In this document: positions 26,732 to 37,549 of the stretch, piece after piece | Layout of the letters: every line of letters starts with the position of its first letter | How positions within the stretch are numbered: position 1 is the first letter of the stretch | Made by a program: the position numbers and the translations under genes | The notes under the pieces: model-generated | The model's database searches: none | What the model was told of the DNA's origin: nothing | What the model saw: only the letters and a program-made list of their open reading frames with translations | Assembly: GCA_030685065.1 (NCBI GenBank) | Contig: JAUXQH010000160.1 | Span: forward strand, 20,097 to 84,096 | Source: Pseudomonadota bacterium | Lineage (GTDB): Bacteria > Myxococcota_A > UBA796 > SXON01 | Length of the DNA: 64,000 nt | Direction of reading: 5' to 3'

Positions 26732-27502
26732 ATGGGAACCCCCATGAAGACCGACCCGGTGGACGAGCACCGCATGCCGCTCATGGAGCACCTCCGGGAG
26801 CTCCGTGCGCGCCTCATCGTGTGCTTGTGGGCGCTCGCCATCACCGTGGTCGGGAGCTTCTTCTTCGCGAACGAGATCTTCACCATCCTCGCCGCACCGA
26901 TGAACGAGGCCCTGCTCGAGACCGGCCGCGGCACCATGGCCGTGACCCAGGCGATGGAAGGCTTCATGGTGCAGATGAAGGTGGCCGGGCTGACTGCCCT
27001 CTTCCTCTCGTCGCCGATCCTGTTCTGGCAGGGCTGGAAGTTCGTGGGCCCGGGGCTGTACGACCAGGAGAAGCGGCTGGTCCTTCCGTTGGTGACGGCG
27101 TCGACCCTCCTCTTCGTCTCCGGCGCCGTGTTCTGCTACTTCGCCGTGTTCAAATACGGCTTCCCGATGTTCCTCGACATGAACATCGAGGGTGTGCAAG
27201 CCGTGCTCTCCATCGAGTCCTACCTCGGCATGGTCACGACGCTCCTCGTCGCCTTCGGGGCCTCGTTCCAGCTCCCGATCGTCGTGTACTTCCTGGCCCG
27301 GCTCGGCCTCATCGACCACATCGACATGATCAAGGGCTTCCGCTACAGCGTCGTCGGCATCTTCGTCGTCGCGGCCATCCTCACCCCGCCCGACGTCGTC
27401 TCGCAGATGCTGATGGCCGCCCCGTTGCTGGTCCTCTACGTCGTCGGGATCGGCGTGGCACGCCTCTCGTCGACGAAGAAGCGGGAGATCGCGACGGCCT
27501 GA
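26732..27502 (+). CDS. tatC: Sec-independent translocase subunit TatC
   Basis: The 256-residue protein has six hydrophobic helices and the conserved N-terminal motif MEHLRELRARLI, in which the Glu contacts the twin-arginine signal. PILFWQGWKFVGPGLYDQEKR and the late LTPPDVVSQ are also TatC hallmarks. The start could instead be the ATG four codons later (26744); both give a complete protein. It is the receptor core of the Tat translocon in the inner membrane. Confidence 0.93.
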   Translation: MGTPMKTDPVDEHRMPLMEHLRELRARLIVCLWALAITVVGSFFFANEIFTILAAPMNEALLETGRGTMAVTQAMEGFMVQMKVAGLTALFLSSPILFWQGWKFVGPGLYDQEKRLVLPLVTASTLLFVSGAVFCYFAVFKYGFPMFLDMNIEGVQAVLSIESYLGMVTTLLVAFGASFQLPIVVYFLARLGLIDHIDMIKGFRYSVVGIFVVAAILTPPDVVSQMLMAAPLLVLYVVGIGVARLSSTKKREIATA

Positions 27503-27604
27503 CCGCCGGCGCTCCACGTCCCGCGAGCAGGTCCCTCGGTCCTGACGCAGGGGGTGCCGTCACGCGGCTGGTAACGAGCCGGTCGAACGGCTACATGCCG
27601 AGGG

Positions 27605-29437
27605 ATGGCCTCTCTCGTCGATCAGTTCTGCCCGAACGTCCACGACGCACCGATCACCGCCGCCGCTTACGACCCCTGGAGCGGCGTCCTGGCCACGGCA
27701 GACGCCTCGGGCCTCGTCGCCGTCACCCGCGAGGGGGAGGCCACCCCCGGGCTCCTCTTCCGCCCCGGCGTCGGCATCACCGGCGCGCTCGGGATCATCC
27801 GCGGCGGCACGATGATCGCCGTGGGAGACGATGACGGGACGATCGGCGTCTACAGCACGCAGAACGCCGACTGTTACTTTCAGGAGGCGCGGGACGGCGC
27901 TCGAGGTCGCGTGCGAGCGATGCGCGGGGTGTCCGTGAGCCCCGAGGGCGCCCGCGTCGCGACGATCGCGGTGGACGGTCTGCTCCGCATCTGGGACATC
28001 ACCAAGGGCGAGCGCGAGGTTGCCTGGCAGGGCTTCGGCGGGCTGACGGTCGAGTTCGACCAGTCCGGCCAGCGCGTCCTGTGCCTCGACACCAACGGCC
28101 AGCCCCGCCTCGTCGATCTGATGAGCCACCAGGGCCTGCCGATGGACAAGCTGCAGACCCCCGCCGAGCGCGCCACCTTCTCGCTCGACGGGACGCTCGT
28201 CGTCACCGCCGGTCAGTCCGGCATCGCGCTGCTCCGCGTGGTCGACGGCGTGATGGTGGCCAGCTTCGCCACGCGCGGCGGCTCCGGCATCCTCAACCTG
28301 GTCCAGTGCCCCGACGGCACCCAGATCGGCGCGGTCAGCCAGCGCTCCATCCACGTGTTCTCCATGCCGGACCTCAAGCCGACGGACAGCAGCCGCCATG
28401 GCGCGCCCGACCCGTCGAACGCCGCGGTGTGGGGCCCGGCCGGCATCCGCGTCGGCGGGAGCGACGGCCTGATGCACGGCGGCGGCTCCGGCAGCGCCGG
28501 ACCGGTCACGGTCGTGGGCGGCTTCGGGGAGAATCGGATCGCGTGCCACAGCGACAGCGTCGCGGTGTGGACCGGCAACCTCCGCAGCCACTCGTTCACG
28601 GTGGGCTCCCCCCTGCGCGAGGTGCACCTCGATCGGGACGGGCGGCTGGTCGTGGGCGTGCCCGAGCGCGGCGCGCTCGTCGTGCACGACGCCGCGGACG
28701 GCAAGAAGATCTTCGACGGCGGCCCGGAGACCAGCGGCACCCCCTCCGTCGGCGTGGGCGGCAACGTCGTGGCGGCGCAGCTCGCGAGCGGCGGGATCCG
28801 CTGGTGGGATCTCGCGCGCAACCGCGCGTACGAGCTCAAGTGGCCCATCGGCATGGCGCTCTCGCACGGCGGCACCTGGCTCGGCGTCATCACGCCGCGC
28901 GGCGCCATCAAGGTGCTCGATCCGGCCTCGGGGAAGGAGGCCATCCCGGATCCCCTCCCCTCGGCGGACGTGCCGGCCCGGCTCCTCTCCTTCGTCAACC
29001 GCCGCCCCGATCTGCTCGTGGTCGACGCCGAGAACATCCTCGCCCACTACGACCTCGCCGTCTCCGTCCGGGAGAACAGGCCCTGCGAAGCCCGCGACGT
29101 CCTGCAGTTCGAAGCCGCGCCCGACCGCGTGTGGGGCATCACCGGGGGCCAGTACGCGGCGCTCCGCCTGCCCGAGTCGGGCGGCTGCACGATCCTTTTC
29201 GTCGACGTGCACGCCCAGACCGTCGTGAGCGAGGTCACCGGCCTACACCCCGGCGCCTGGGTCGACGCGGAGCAGGGGTTCATCCTCGAGCCGGCGCGCA
29301 GCGGTGCCCTCCTCGAGCGTGACATGAAGGGCAACGAGCGCCGTTGCCTCCGCGCCCTTCCGGACGGGCAGTGGGTCTGCTTCAACGCCCGCGGCTGGAT
29401 CGACGCGTCGGAGGGTGCGGCGGGGGCGCTGGCGTAG
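27605..29437 (+). CDS. Cytoplasmic WD40-like beta-propeller protein
   Basis: The 610-residue protein is made of repeated ~40-residue beta-sheet blades with WD-like features, such as GVSVSPEGARVATIAVDGLLRIWD (residues ~105-128, split here only by eye) and later IRWWDLARNRAY. There is no signal peptide or TM segment. Such proteins usually serve as interaction scaffolds. A TACATG hexamer lies 10 nt before the start codon. It follows tatC by 102 bp, but no functional link to export is shown. Confidence 0.72.
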   Translation: MASLVDQFCPNVHDAPITAAAYDPWSGVLATADASGLVAVTREGEATPGLLFRPGVGITGALGIIRGGTMIAVGDDDGTIGVYSTQNADCYFQEARDGARGRVRAMRGVSVSPEGARVATIAVDGLLRIWDITKGEREVAWQGFGGLTVEFDQSGQRVLCLDTNGQPRLVDLMSHQGLPMDKLQTPAERATFSLDGTLVVTAGQSGIALLRVVDGVMVASFATRGGSGILNLVQCPDGTQIGAVSQRSIHVFSMPDLKPTDSSRHGAPDPSNAAVWGPAGIRVGGSDGLMHGGGSGSAGPVTVVGGFGENRIACHSDSVAVWTGNLRSHSFTVGSPLREVHLDRDGRLVVGVPERGALVVHDAADGKKIFDGGPETSGTPSVGVGGNVVAAQLASGGIRWWDLARNRAYELKWPIGMALSHGGTWLGVITPRGAIKVLDPASGKEAIPDPLPSADVPARLLSFVNRRPDLLVVDAENILAHYDLAVSVRENRPCEARDVLQFEAAPDRVWGITGGQYAALRLPESGGCTILFVDVHAQTVVSEVTGLHPGAWVDAEQGFILEPARSGALLERDMKGNERRCLRALPDGQWVCFNARGWIDASEGAAGALA

Positions 29438-29493
29438 CGGGCATCGCCGCGCTGCGGTTGACCCACAAACGGGTCCGTGCGACGGTGCGTGCC

Positions 29494-31572
<2,079 letters not shown>

Positions 31573-31740
31573 GCGGCTCGCGGTAGCGTCGGCCCTCCTG
31601 GGCGCTCGCTCGCCCCCCCCCCCGCCGTTCGCCTCGCCCCGCCACACCGCCGATGGGCGGCCCGCAGCGACTGTCCCGGGGCCCGCGGACACCGGTGACG
31701 GAGGGGGAGAACCGATCGCCCGCCGTGGGTGGGCCGGACG

Positions 31741-34260
31741 CTACTCCACCGGCTCCCGCGCGCGCTCGGCCGCCTCCGCCTCCTCGGCCTCCTCTCGCGC
31801 CGCCGCCTTCTTCTTCCCGATCCCGAACAGGCCGCCGAGCTTCTGGAACGCGTCCTGGAGCGTGTCGCCGGCCTCCTCGACCACGCCGCACCGGTTCTCC
31901 GGAACGTTGCCCGCGCTGAAGTACTCGGCGCGGATCTCGGTGCAGTCGTTGCACGGCGGGAGATCGGTCTGTTCGCACACGTCCGCGCGCTCGACCCCCG
32001 AGGGCACCGCCGCGACGGTGCCGCTCGTGCCGGTCGCGGCGACGAATCGCGCCCAGGTCGGCAGAGCGGCCTGGGAGCCGGTGAGGCCCAAGGTGCGCTC
32101 GCGATCGAATCCCACCCACACCGCCACCGCGTAGGGGCCCGTCACGCCTACGAACCACGCGTCCTTGTTGCCGTCCGTCGTGCCGCTCTTGCCGGCGGCG
32201 CCGGTCCCGACCCCGTACTTCTTCGCGGACTTGCCGGTGCCGGTCTTCATCACTTCGCGCATCACGCTCGTCGCGAGGAACGTGGCGCGTGCCGAGTACC
32301 GAACGGATGACTGCTCCGGCGGGGCGTCCACGCGGAGGTCTCCGCGCGGGTCCTTGGCCGCGCGCACGAGCCACGGCGGGTGGTAGGCACCATCGCTGGC
32401 GAACACCGCGTACGCGCCCGCGAGCTGGACGGGCGTGGCGCCGAAGCCGCCGAGCGCGGCCGAGGGGTAGTTGGTCGCCTCGTCGAGGCCGAGCGCCCGC
32501 CACCGCTTCTTCAGGTTCGCGAGCCCGGCGGCCTCGGCCAGCAGCACCGCGGGTATGTTGCGGGAGGTCGCGATGGCCCGACGGATGGAGATCGGCCCCA
32601 CGAACACGTTGTCGTAGTTGGCGGGGGTCCAGGTCTTTCCGTCGTGCGTGCGCTCGATGGGGGCGTCGTCCAGGCGGGTCGCGGGAGAGAGCGTCGGGTC
32701 GGCCTCGAACGCGGCGAGCATCGTGAGCGGCTTGATCGTAGAGCCGATCTGGCGCTTCGCGCCGAAGCCGCGATCCCACAAGCTCTCGCTGTAGTTCCGG
32801 CCGCCTACGAGCGCGACGATGGCGCCGTCGCGGGCCCGGACCACGACGAGCGCGGCCTGGATCCCTTCGAGCTTCGGGTGGGCCGCCACGAGCTCGGCCA
32901 TCCCATCGCGCAGGGCGGCCTCCGCCGCGCGCTGAAGCGGGGGGGAGATCGTGGTGCTGACCTCGAGCGCCTCGCGGGCGATCGAGCCGACGCCAACCGA
33001 CGCCTCGACCTCCTCGACCGCGTGGTCCACCGCCCAGGGTGCCATCCGCCCGGCCTCCGCGACGTGCGTGACCAGCGGCTCCTTCTTGGCGGCGGCGGCG
33101 GCGCTGGCCTCGATCGCCCCGATCTCGACCATCCGGTCGAGCGCCAGGTCGCGACGCTCCGTCGCCTTCTCCGGGTATCGCGCGGGCGAGTAGGCGTTCG
33201 GCGCGGAGATGACCCCCGCGAGGGTGGCCGCTTCGCCGAGGGACACGCGCTCGATCGGCTTGCCGAACCAGGCGCGCGCGGCGGCATCGACCCCACAGAT
33301 CGAGCTGCCACCTGCCTGCCCGAGGTAGATCTCGTTGAGGTAGAGGCGAAGGATCTCGTCCTTGCCGAGGCGGCGTTCGAGCGCCAGCGAAAGGAGCGCC
33401 TCCCGCAGCTTCCTCTCCCCCGTGCGCTCCTGGGTGAGGAACAGGTTCTTCACGACCTGCTGCGTCAGGGAGGATCCGCCCTGCTTCCATTCCTGGTGGG
33501 TCAGATCCACCCACAACGCGCGGGAGATGCCCACCGGATCGAGGCCCGGGTGCTCGTAGAACCGCGCGTCCTCCATCGCGAGGACCGCGCTCCGCACGTT
33601 CTTCGGGATGCGGTCGAGCGCAACCGGGTTGCGATTCTCGTTGTCGGGCCCGCGGATGGTCGCCATCGCGGCGGGCATGAACATCGCGCGTCCCTGAGGC
33701 GTGACGGAGCGGACCTTCCCGTCCGCGAAGGTGACGAGCACCTCGCCGCTCTTCACCGTCCAGCCCGGCCCGTCCGCCGCCTTGCCGCTCACGACGACGG
33801 CGTCCGCTCCGGCCTGGAAGTCCCCCGGCTGCGCGGCCTTGGCGACACGCGCGTAGCCCGCCGCGGAGAGGTCCGCCGCGAGCGCCTCTGGCGTGTACGC
33901 GAGGCCCGGCCACACCTCGATGGGCCCGGACCAGACATGGCCCGGCACGGTCCACACCGGCCCCGCGAGCCCGGCGTCGACCGCGCCCAGCGCCCACCGG
34001 TACATCGTGGCCGACACGATCGCGCCCGCGAGCACGGCGCCCACGCCGAGGCTGATCACGACCGCGCGGGTCCAGCTCTTGAGGGCCACCAGGAAGGGCC
34101 GCCGGGGCCCGGCCTTGGCCTTCGACGGCGAGCGCCCCTTCGACGGCGCCCGACCCGGCCCTTTCGCCCTGCCGGAGATCAGGTTCTTCTTCGCCTGCTT
34201 CAAGGCGGAGATCCCGGGATCTTCCTTCTTTCCGCCAGGGGTTCGCGGGGGTTTGGCCAT
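31741..34260 (-). CDS. Bifunctional penicillin-binding protein, PBP1b-like
   Basis: The 839-residue protein has a basic Lys/Pro-rich cytoplasmic tail, a TM helix (residues ~65-85), and a UB2H-like domain around 120-200 (GYARVAKAAQPGDFQ). The GT51 glycosyltransferase has Glu230 in AMEDARFYEHPGLD and QGGSSLTQQ. The transpeptidase has Ser507 in GSTIKP, SRN (566-568) and KSG (691-693). It polymerises and cross-links peptidoglycan from the inner membrane. The C-terminal tail has four Cys (762, 770, 773, 791), which is unusual. The start at 34260 is the ATG that opens the basic tail; upstream in-frame codons look non-coding. Confidence 0.93.
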   Translation of the reverse strand: MAKPPRTPGGKKEDPGISALKQAKKNLISGRAKGPGRAPSKGRSPSKAKAGPRRPFLVALKSWTRAVVISLGVGAVLAGAIVSATMYRWALGAVDAGLAGPVWTVPGHVWSGPIEVWPGLAYTPEALAADLSAAGYARVAKAAQPGDFQAGADAVVVSGKAADGPGWTVKSGEVLVTFADGKVRSVTPQGRAMFMPAAMATIRGPDNENRNPVALDRIPKNVRSAVLAMEDARFYEHPGLDPVGISRALWVDLTHQEWKQGGSSLTQQVVKNLFLTQERTGERKLREALLSLALERRLGKDEILRLYLNEIYLGQAGGSSICGVDAAARAWFGKPIERVSLGEAATLAGVISAPNAYSPARYPEKATERRDLALDRMVEIGAIEASAAAAAKKEPLVTHVAEAGRMAPWAVDHAVEEVEASVGVGSIAREALEVSTTISPPLQRAAEAALRDGMAELVAAHPKLEGIQAALVVVRARDGAIVALVGGRNYSESLWDRGFGAKRQIGSTIKPLTMLAAFEADPTLSPATRLDDAPIERTHDGKTWTPANYDNVFVGPISIRRAIATSRNIPAVLLAEAAGLANLKKRWRALGLDEATNYPSAALGGFGATPVQLAGAYAVFASDGAYHPPWLVRAAKDPRGDLRVDAPPEQSSVRYSARATFLATSVMREVMKTGTGKSAKKYGVGTGAAGKSGTTDGNKDAWFVGVTGPYAVAVWVGFDRERTLGLTGSQAALPTWARFVAATGTSGTVAAVPSGVERADVCEQTDLPPCNDCTEIRAEYFSAGNVPENRCGVVEEAGDTLQDAFQKLGGLFGIGKKKAAAREEAEEAEAAERAREPVE

Positions 34261-34385
34261 TGACGCGTCGAGTGTAACGCGAACCCCGCGTCGGAGCGGT
34301 GGCCGACAAGGCGGCGTAAGAGCCCGGTCCTCCCACCGCGTGCCCGCATCCGGCAACCGACTCGCCGTACCGTTACGTACGCGCC

Positions 34386-34946
34386 ATGCTCATCGGCCTG
34401 CTCAGCCTGCTCTCGTCTCCGATCGCGCTCGCCGCCGACTCGTGGACCGCCACCTGCCCCACCAAGGACGATCCGTCGGTGTGGTTCGTGTTCGCGGCCG
34501 CGCCGGACGCTCCTCCCCTCCCCGACTTCGATTGCGCGGGCCTGTTCTTCGACAGCACCGTCGCCTGCACGCAGACCGTGGGGCTCGGCAAGATCCGTCC
34601 CGGCGGCGCCTCCCCCGGCGGCATCCCGCTCCTCGAGCTCCGGTACCTGCCCTTCGGCGACATCACCGGCATCATGGGGTTCTTTTCCCGGCTCGACGGC
34701 GGCGTGCTCTACAAGGTCCCGACCGTCGCGGCGCCGACGTCCTACGCCGCGACGCCGCCGCCCTCGACCGCGTCCGAGCTCCTCCTGCAGTACCTCGAGC
34801 AGCGGAACAAGGCCTCGGCGGCCACCAGCAACGTGGCCCTGCACGTGTGGACGTGCCCCGACGCGAAGTTCGTGCCGCCTACCTCGGCGATCGAGCCCTA
34901 CGGCATGAAGCTCGTCCAGCACGCCGGGCGGGTCTCGATGTACTGA
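34386..34946 (+). CDS. Secreted protein of unknown function
   Basis: The 186-residue precursor begins with a signal peptide (MLIGLLSLLSSPIALAA). The mature part has three Cys (TATCPTKDD, DFDCAGLFF, HVWTCPDAK) and no motif that I know. It is divergent from the PBP gene. A TTACGT hexamer lies 7 nt before the ATG and no Shine-Dalgarno sequence is present, so the mRNA may be leaderless. Periplasmic location is inferred. Confidence 0.6.
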   Translation: MLIGLLSLLSSPIALAADSWTATCPTKDDPSVWFVFAAAPDAPPLPDFDCAGLFFDSTVACTQTVGLGKIRPGGASPGGIPLLELRYLPFGDITGIMGFFSRLDGGVLYKVPTVAAPTSYAATPPPSTASELLLQYLEQRNKASAATSNVALHVWTCPDAKFVPPTSAIEPYGMKLVQHAGRVSMY

Positions 34947-34986
34947 TCGCGATCGTCGAGCCTCCCGGGGAGGCTCGGCGCCCGGA

Positions 34987-36951
34987 TCAGCCGTCCCGAA
35001 CCACCCGCCGCGCCGCCGCCACGACGGCGCCGACGTTCACGCCGAGCTTCTCGCAGACGGTCTTTCCGGGCGCGCTCGCCCCGAACCGGTCGATGCCGAC
35101 GCTGGCGCCGTCGAGGCCGACGTAGCGCTCCCACCCGCGGGTCGTCCCGGCCTCGACGCTGACGCGCGGCACGCCGCGGGGCAACACGCCGATCTTGTAG
35201 GCGGCGTCCTGCTCGTCGTACAGCTCCTGGCACGCCATGTTCACGACGCGCGCCGCGATCCCCTCCGCCGCGAGCAGCTCCGCGGCCTCGAGCGCGAGGT
35301 GCACCTCGGACCCCGTGCCGATGATCACCACGGCGGGATCCGCCACGTCGCGGAGCACGTACGCGCCCTTCGTGATGGAGCGGGCGGGCGGGTAGACCGC
35401 GCGGTCGAGCGTCGGGAGGTTCTGGCGGGTCAGCGCCAGGGCGGTGGGGCCCGTCGTGTGCACGAGCGCGAGGCGCCACGCTTCGCTGGCCTCGTTCGCG
35501 TCCGCCGGGCGGATGACGCGGCAGTTCGGGATCAGGCGGATGGCCTGGAGGGTCTCGATCGGCTGGTGCGTCGGTCCGTCCTCGCCGACCCACACCGAGT
35601 CGTGCGTGTACACGTACACCACCGGCTGGTGCATGAGCGCGGACAGGCGCACGGCCGGCCGCATGTAGTCGTGGAAGATCAGGAACGTCGCGCCGTAGGG
35701 GCGCACGCCGCCGTGCAGGGAGAGGCCGTTGCAGATCGCGGCCATCGCGTGCTCGCGGATGCCGAAGGCGACGTTTCGGCCATCCCGGCTGGCCGGCTGG
35801 AAGACGCTCGCGCCCTTGATGTGCGTGAAGTTGGACTCGGCCAGGTCGGCGCTGCCGCCGATCAGGTTCGGGATCGCGGCGGCGGCGGCGAGGAGCGCGG
35901 TCTCGCCCGACTTGCGGGTGGCGAGCGAGGTGCCCGCGGCGTGAACGGGCCACGCGACGGCGTCGACATCGAGCTCGCCGGAGAAGAAGCTGCGCAGCTC
36001 CGCGCCCTTGGGCGAGTCCGCCACGCGGGCCTCCCAGGCCTCGCGGAGGGTCTTGCGGTCGGCGTCGTTCGCGCGGACCCCCGCCACGACATCGGCGGGA
36101 ACGGCAAAGTGCACGTCCGGGTCGAGGCCGAGGCGCTGCTTGGTGAGGCGCACCTCGTCGACGCCGAGCGGGGCGCCGTGCGCCGCGGACTTGCCGGCCT
36201 TGTTGGGAGAGCCGAACCCGATCGTCGTGCGGCACGCGATGAGCGAGGGGCGGTCGGTCACGTCGCGGGCGGCGGCGAGGGCGGCGGAGATCGCCTCCCC
36301 GTCGTGCCCGTCAATCCGCTGGACGTGCCAGCCCTGGGCCTCGAAGCGCGCGCCCACGTCCTCCGTGAACGTCAGGTCGGTGGATCCGTCGATCGTGATC
36401 TTGTTGTCGTCCCACAAGCAGATCAGACGCCCGAGCTTCTGGTGCCCGGCGAAGGAGGCGGCCTCGGCGGTGATGCCCTCCATCATGTCGCCGTCACCGC
36501 ACGTCATGTACGTCCAGTGGTTCATCAGGCCCTCGCCGAAGCGCGCGCGGAGCCACGCTTCCGCGACGGCCATGCCGACCGCGTTCGCGAAGCCCTGCCC
36601 CAGCGGCCCGGTCGTGGTCTCGATGCCGGGGGCCTCCCCGTGCTCCGGGTGGCCGGCACACTTGCTGCCCCACTGGCGGAAGGACTTGAGATCCTCGATG
36701 CTTAGGGACGTACCCGTCAGGTGCAGCATCGAGTAGAGCAGCATCGACCCGTGCCCGCCCGAGAGCACGAAGCGGTCGCGATCGGGCCATGCCGCGTCGG
36801 TCGGATCGTAGCGGAGAAAGCGCGTCCACAGCACCGTGGCCACGTCGGCCATGCCGAGCGGCATGCCCGGATGCCCCGAGTTGGCGGCCTGCACCGCGTC
36901 CATCGAGAGGCCGCGGATGGTGTTGGCGATGCGGTGGTCGAGGTCGGTCAA
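34987..36951 (-). CDS. tkt: Transketolase
   Basis: The 654-residue enzyme has the transketolase hallmarks: SGHPGMPLG near the N-terminus, the thiamine diphosphate motif GDGDMMEGITAEA followed by WDDNKITIDG, and the transketolase signature GPTHQPIETLQAIRLIPN in the C-terminal half. It moves two-carbon units between sugar phosphates in the pentose phosphate or Calvin-type pathways. A TTG start at 36951 is proposed: GGGAG lies 5 nt upstream and the N-terminus then aligns with the family, while the ATG at 37017 would add 22 Arg-rich residues and overlap the upstream gene. Confidence 0.93.
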   Translation of the reverse strand: MTDLDHRIANTIRGLSMDAVQAANSGHPGMPLGMADVATVLWTRFLRYDPTDAAWPDRDRFVLSGGHGSMLLYSMLHLTGTSLSIEDLKSFRQWGSKCAGHPEHGEAPGIETTTGPLGQGFANAVGMAVAEAWLRARFGEGLMNHWTYMTCGDGDMMEGITAEAASFAGHQKLGRLICLWDDNKITIDGSTDLTFTEDVGARFEAQGWHVQRIDGHDGEAISAALAAARDVTDRPSLIACRTTIGFGSPNKAGKSAAHGAPLGVDEVRLTKQRLGLDPDVHFAVPADVVAGVRANDADRKTLREAWEARVADSPKGAELRSFFSGELDVDAVAWPVHAAGTSLATRKSGETALLAAAAAIPNLIGGSADLAESNFTHIKGASVFQPASRDGRNVAFGIREHAMAAICNGLSLHGGVRPYGATFLIFHDYMRPAVRLSALMHQPVVYVYTHDSVWVGEDGPTHQPIETLQAIRLIPNCRVIRPADANEASEAWRLALVHTTGPTALALTRQNLPTLDRAVYPPARSITKGAYVLRDVADPAVVIIGTGSEVHLALEAAELLAAEGIAARVVNMACQELYDEQDAAYKIGVLPRGVPRVSVEAGTTRGWERYVGLDGASVGIDRFGASAPGKTVCEKLGVNVGAVVAAARRVVRDG

Positions 36952-36976
36952 AGGGGCTCCCGTACGCGCGGCCGGG

Positions 36977-37363
36977 CTAACCGGTTGCCGGACCCGCGTC
37001 CGTCGCCCAGCGAACATCCCGCTCCTCGAAGTCGTCCCGATTGGTCCCGGGCGCCTCGATCGTCAGGTACGCGCCCGCCTCGGCCGCGAGGGGGACGGGG
37101 CCGTGATGCCAGGTCCCGGCGTCGAGGACGATGGCCTCGCCGGGCGCCACCTCCACCCACGTCGGATCGAGGGGAGTCGGGCCGCCGGGCGCGAGCCAGA
37201 TCCCCCACCGCCCGCCGTCCATCGCGGCCAGGAGCTGCGGCGTCCGGACGTGCCGGGCCATCGTGGTCACGCCGCGGTCACGACCGGACACGCGGAAAAG
37301 CTCGACGACAGGCCGCTCCATGCCGAGCGGGTGCTCTCCGCCGAGCGGGATCTTTCGGTACAT
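36977..37363 (-). CDS. AllA-like (ureidoglycolate lyase family) cupin
   Basis: The 128-residue protein has the cupin core of the ureidoglycolate lyase family: VEVAPGEAIVLDAGTWHHG with the conserved Trp-His, and YLTIEAPGTNRDDFEERDV near the C-terminus. AllA releases urea from ureidoglycolate in purine-ring degradation. No other allantoin gene is nearby; instead it precedes transketolase by 25 bp and probably shares its mRNA, so the true substrate may differ. The ATG is preceded by GGAGG at 8 nt. Confidence 0.7.
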   Translation of the reverse strand: MYRKIPLGGEHPLGMERPVVELFRVSGRDRGVTTMARHVRTPQLLAAMDGGRWGIWLAPGGPTPLDPTWVEVAPGEAIVLDAGTWHHGPVPLAAEAGAYLTIEAPGTNRDDFEERDVRWATDAGPATG

Positions 37364-37380
37364 CGGGGCCGCCTCCGGAG

Positions 37381-37465
37381 GGGGGTCTGACCTTACGACT
37401 TATCACCTACGACAAGCGAACGCCGAACATTTCAGGGTGGGGTCTGACCTTACGACTTATCACTT
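37381..37465. repeat. Two 25-bp direct repeats 57 bp apart before proS
   Basis: A sequence beginning GGGGTCTGACCTTACGAC recurs at 37382 and 37439 and is identical over ~25 bp. The surrounding 37364-37549 gap contains no other feature that I can support. GTCAGACCCC-type ends (the reverse complement) recall short repeats that I associate with RAYT-type elements; this link is from memory. Confidence 0.8.
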
Positions 37466-37549
37466 GCGGGGCGAGCGGTTCTCCTCACCGCCTCCGCGCG
37501 CGGCCAAAGCAACGAAGACGCGATAGACCGCGCCCCTACCGGAGCCCCC

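Noticed and set aside
27503..27604. tRNA-like hairpin between tatC and the propeller gene
   Set aside because: A GAGCCG/CGGCTAC stem exists, but no acceptor stem, anticodon arm or T-loop pattern can be built around it.
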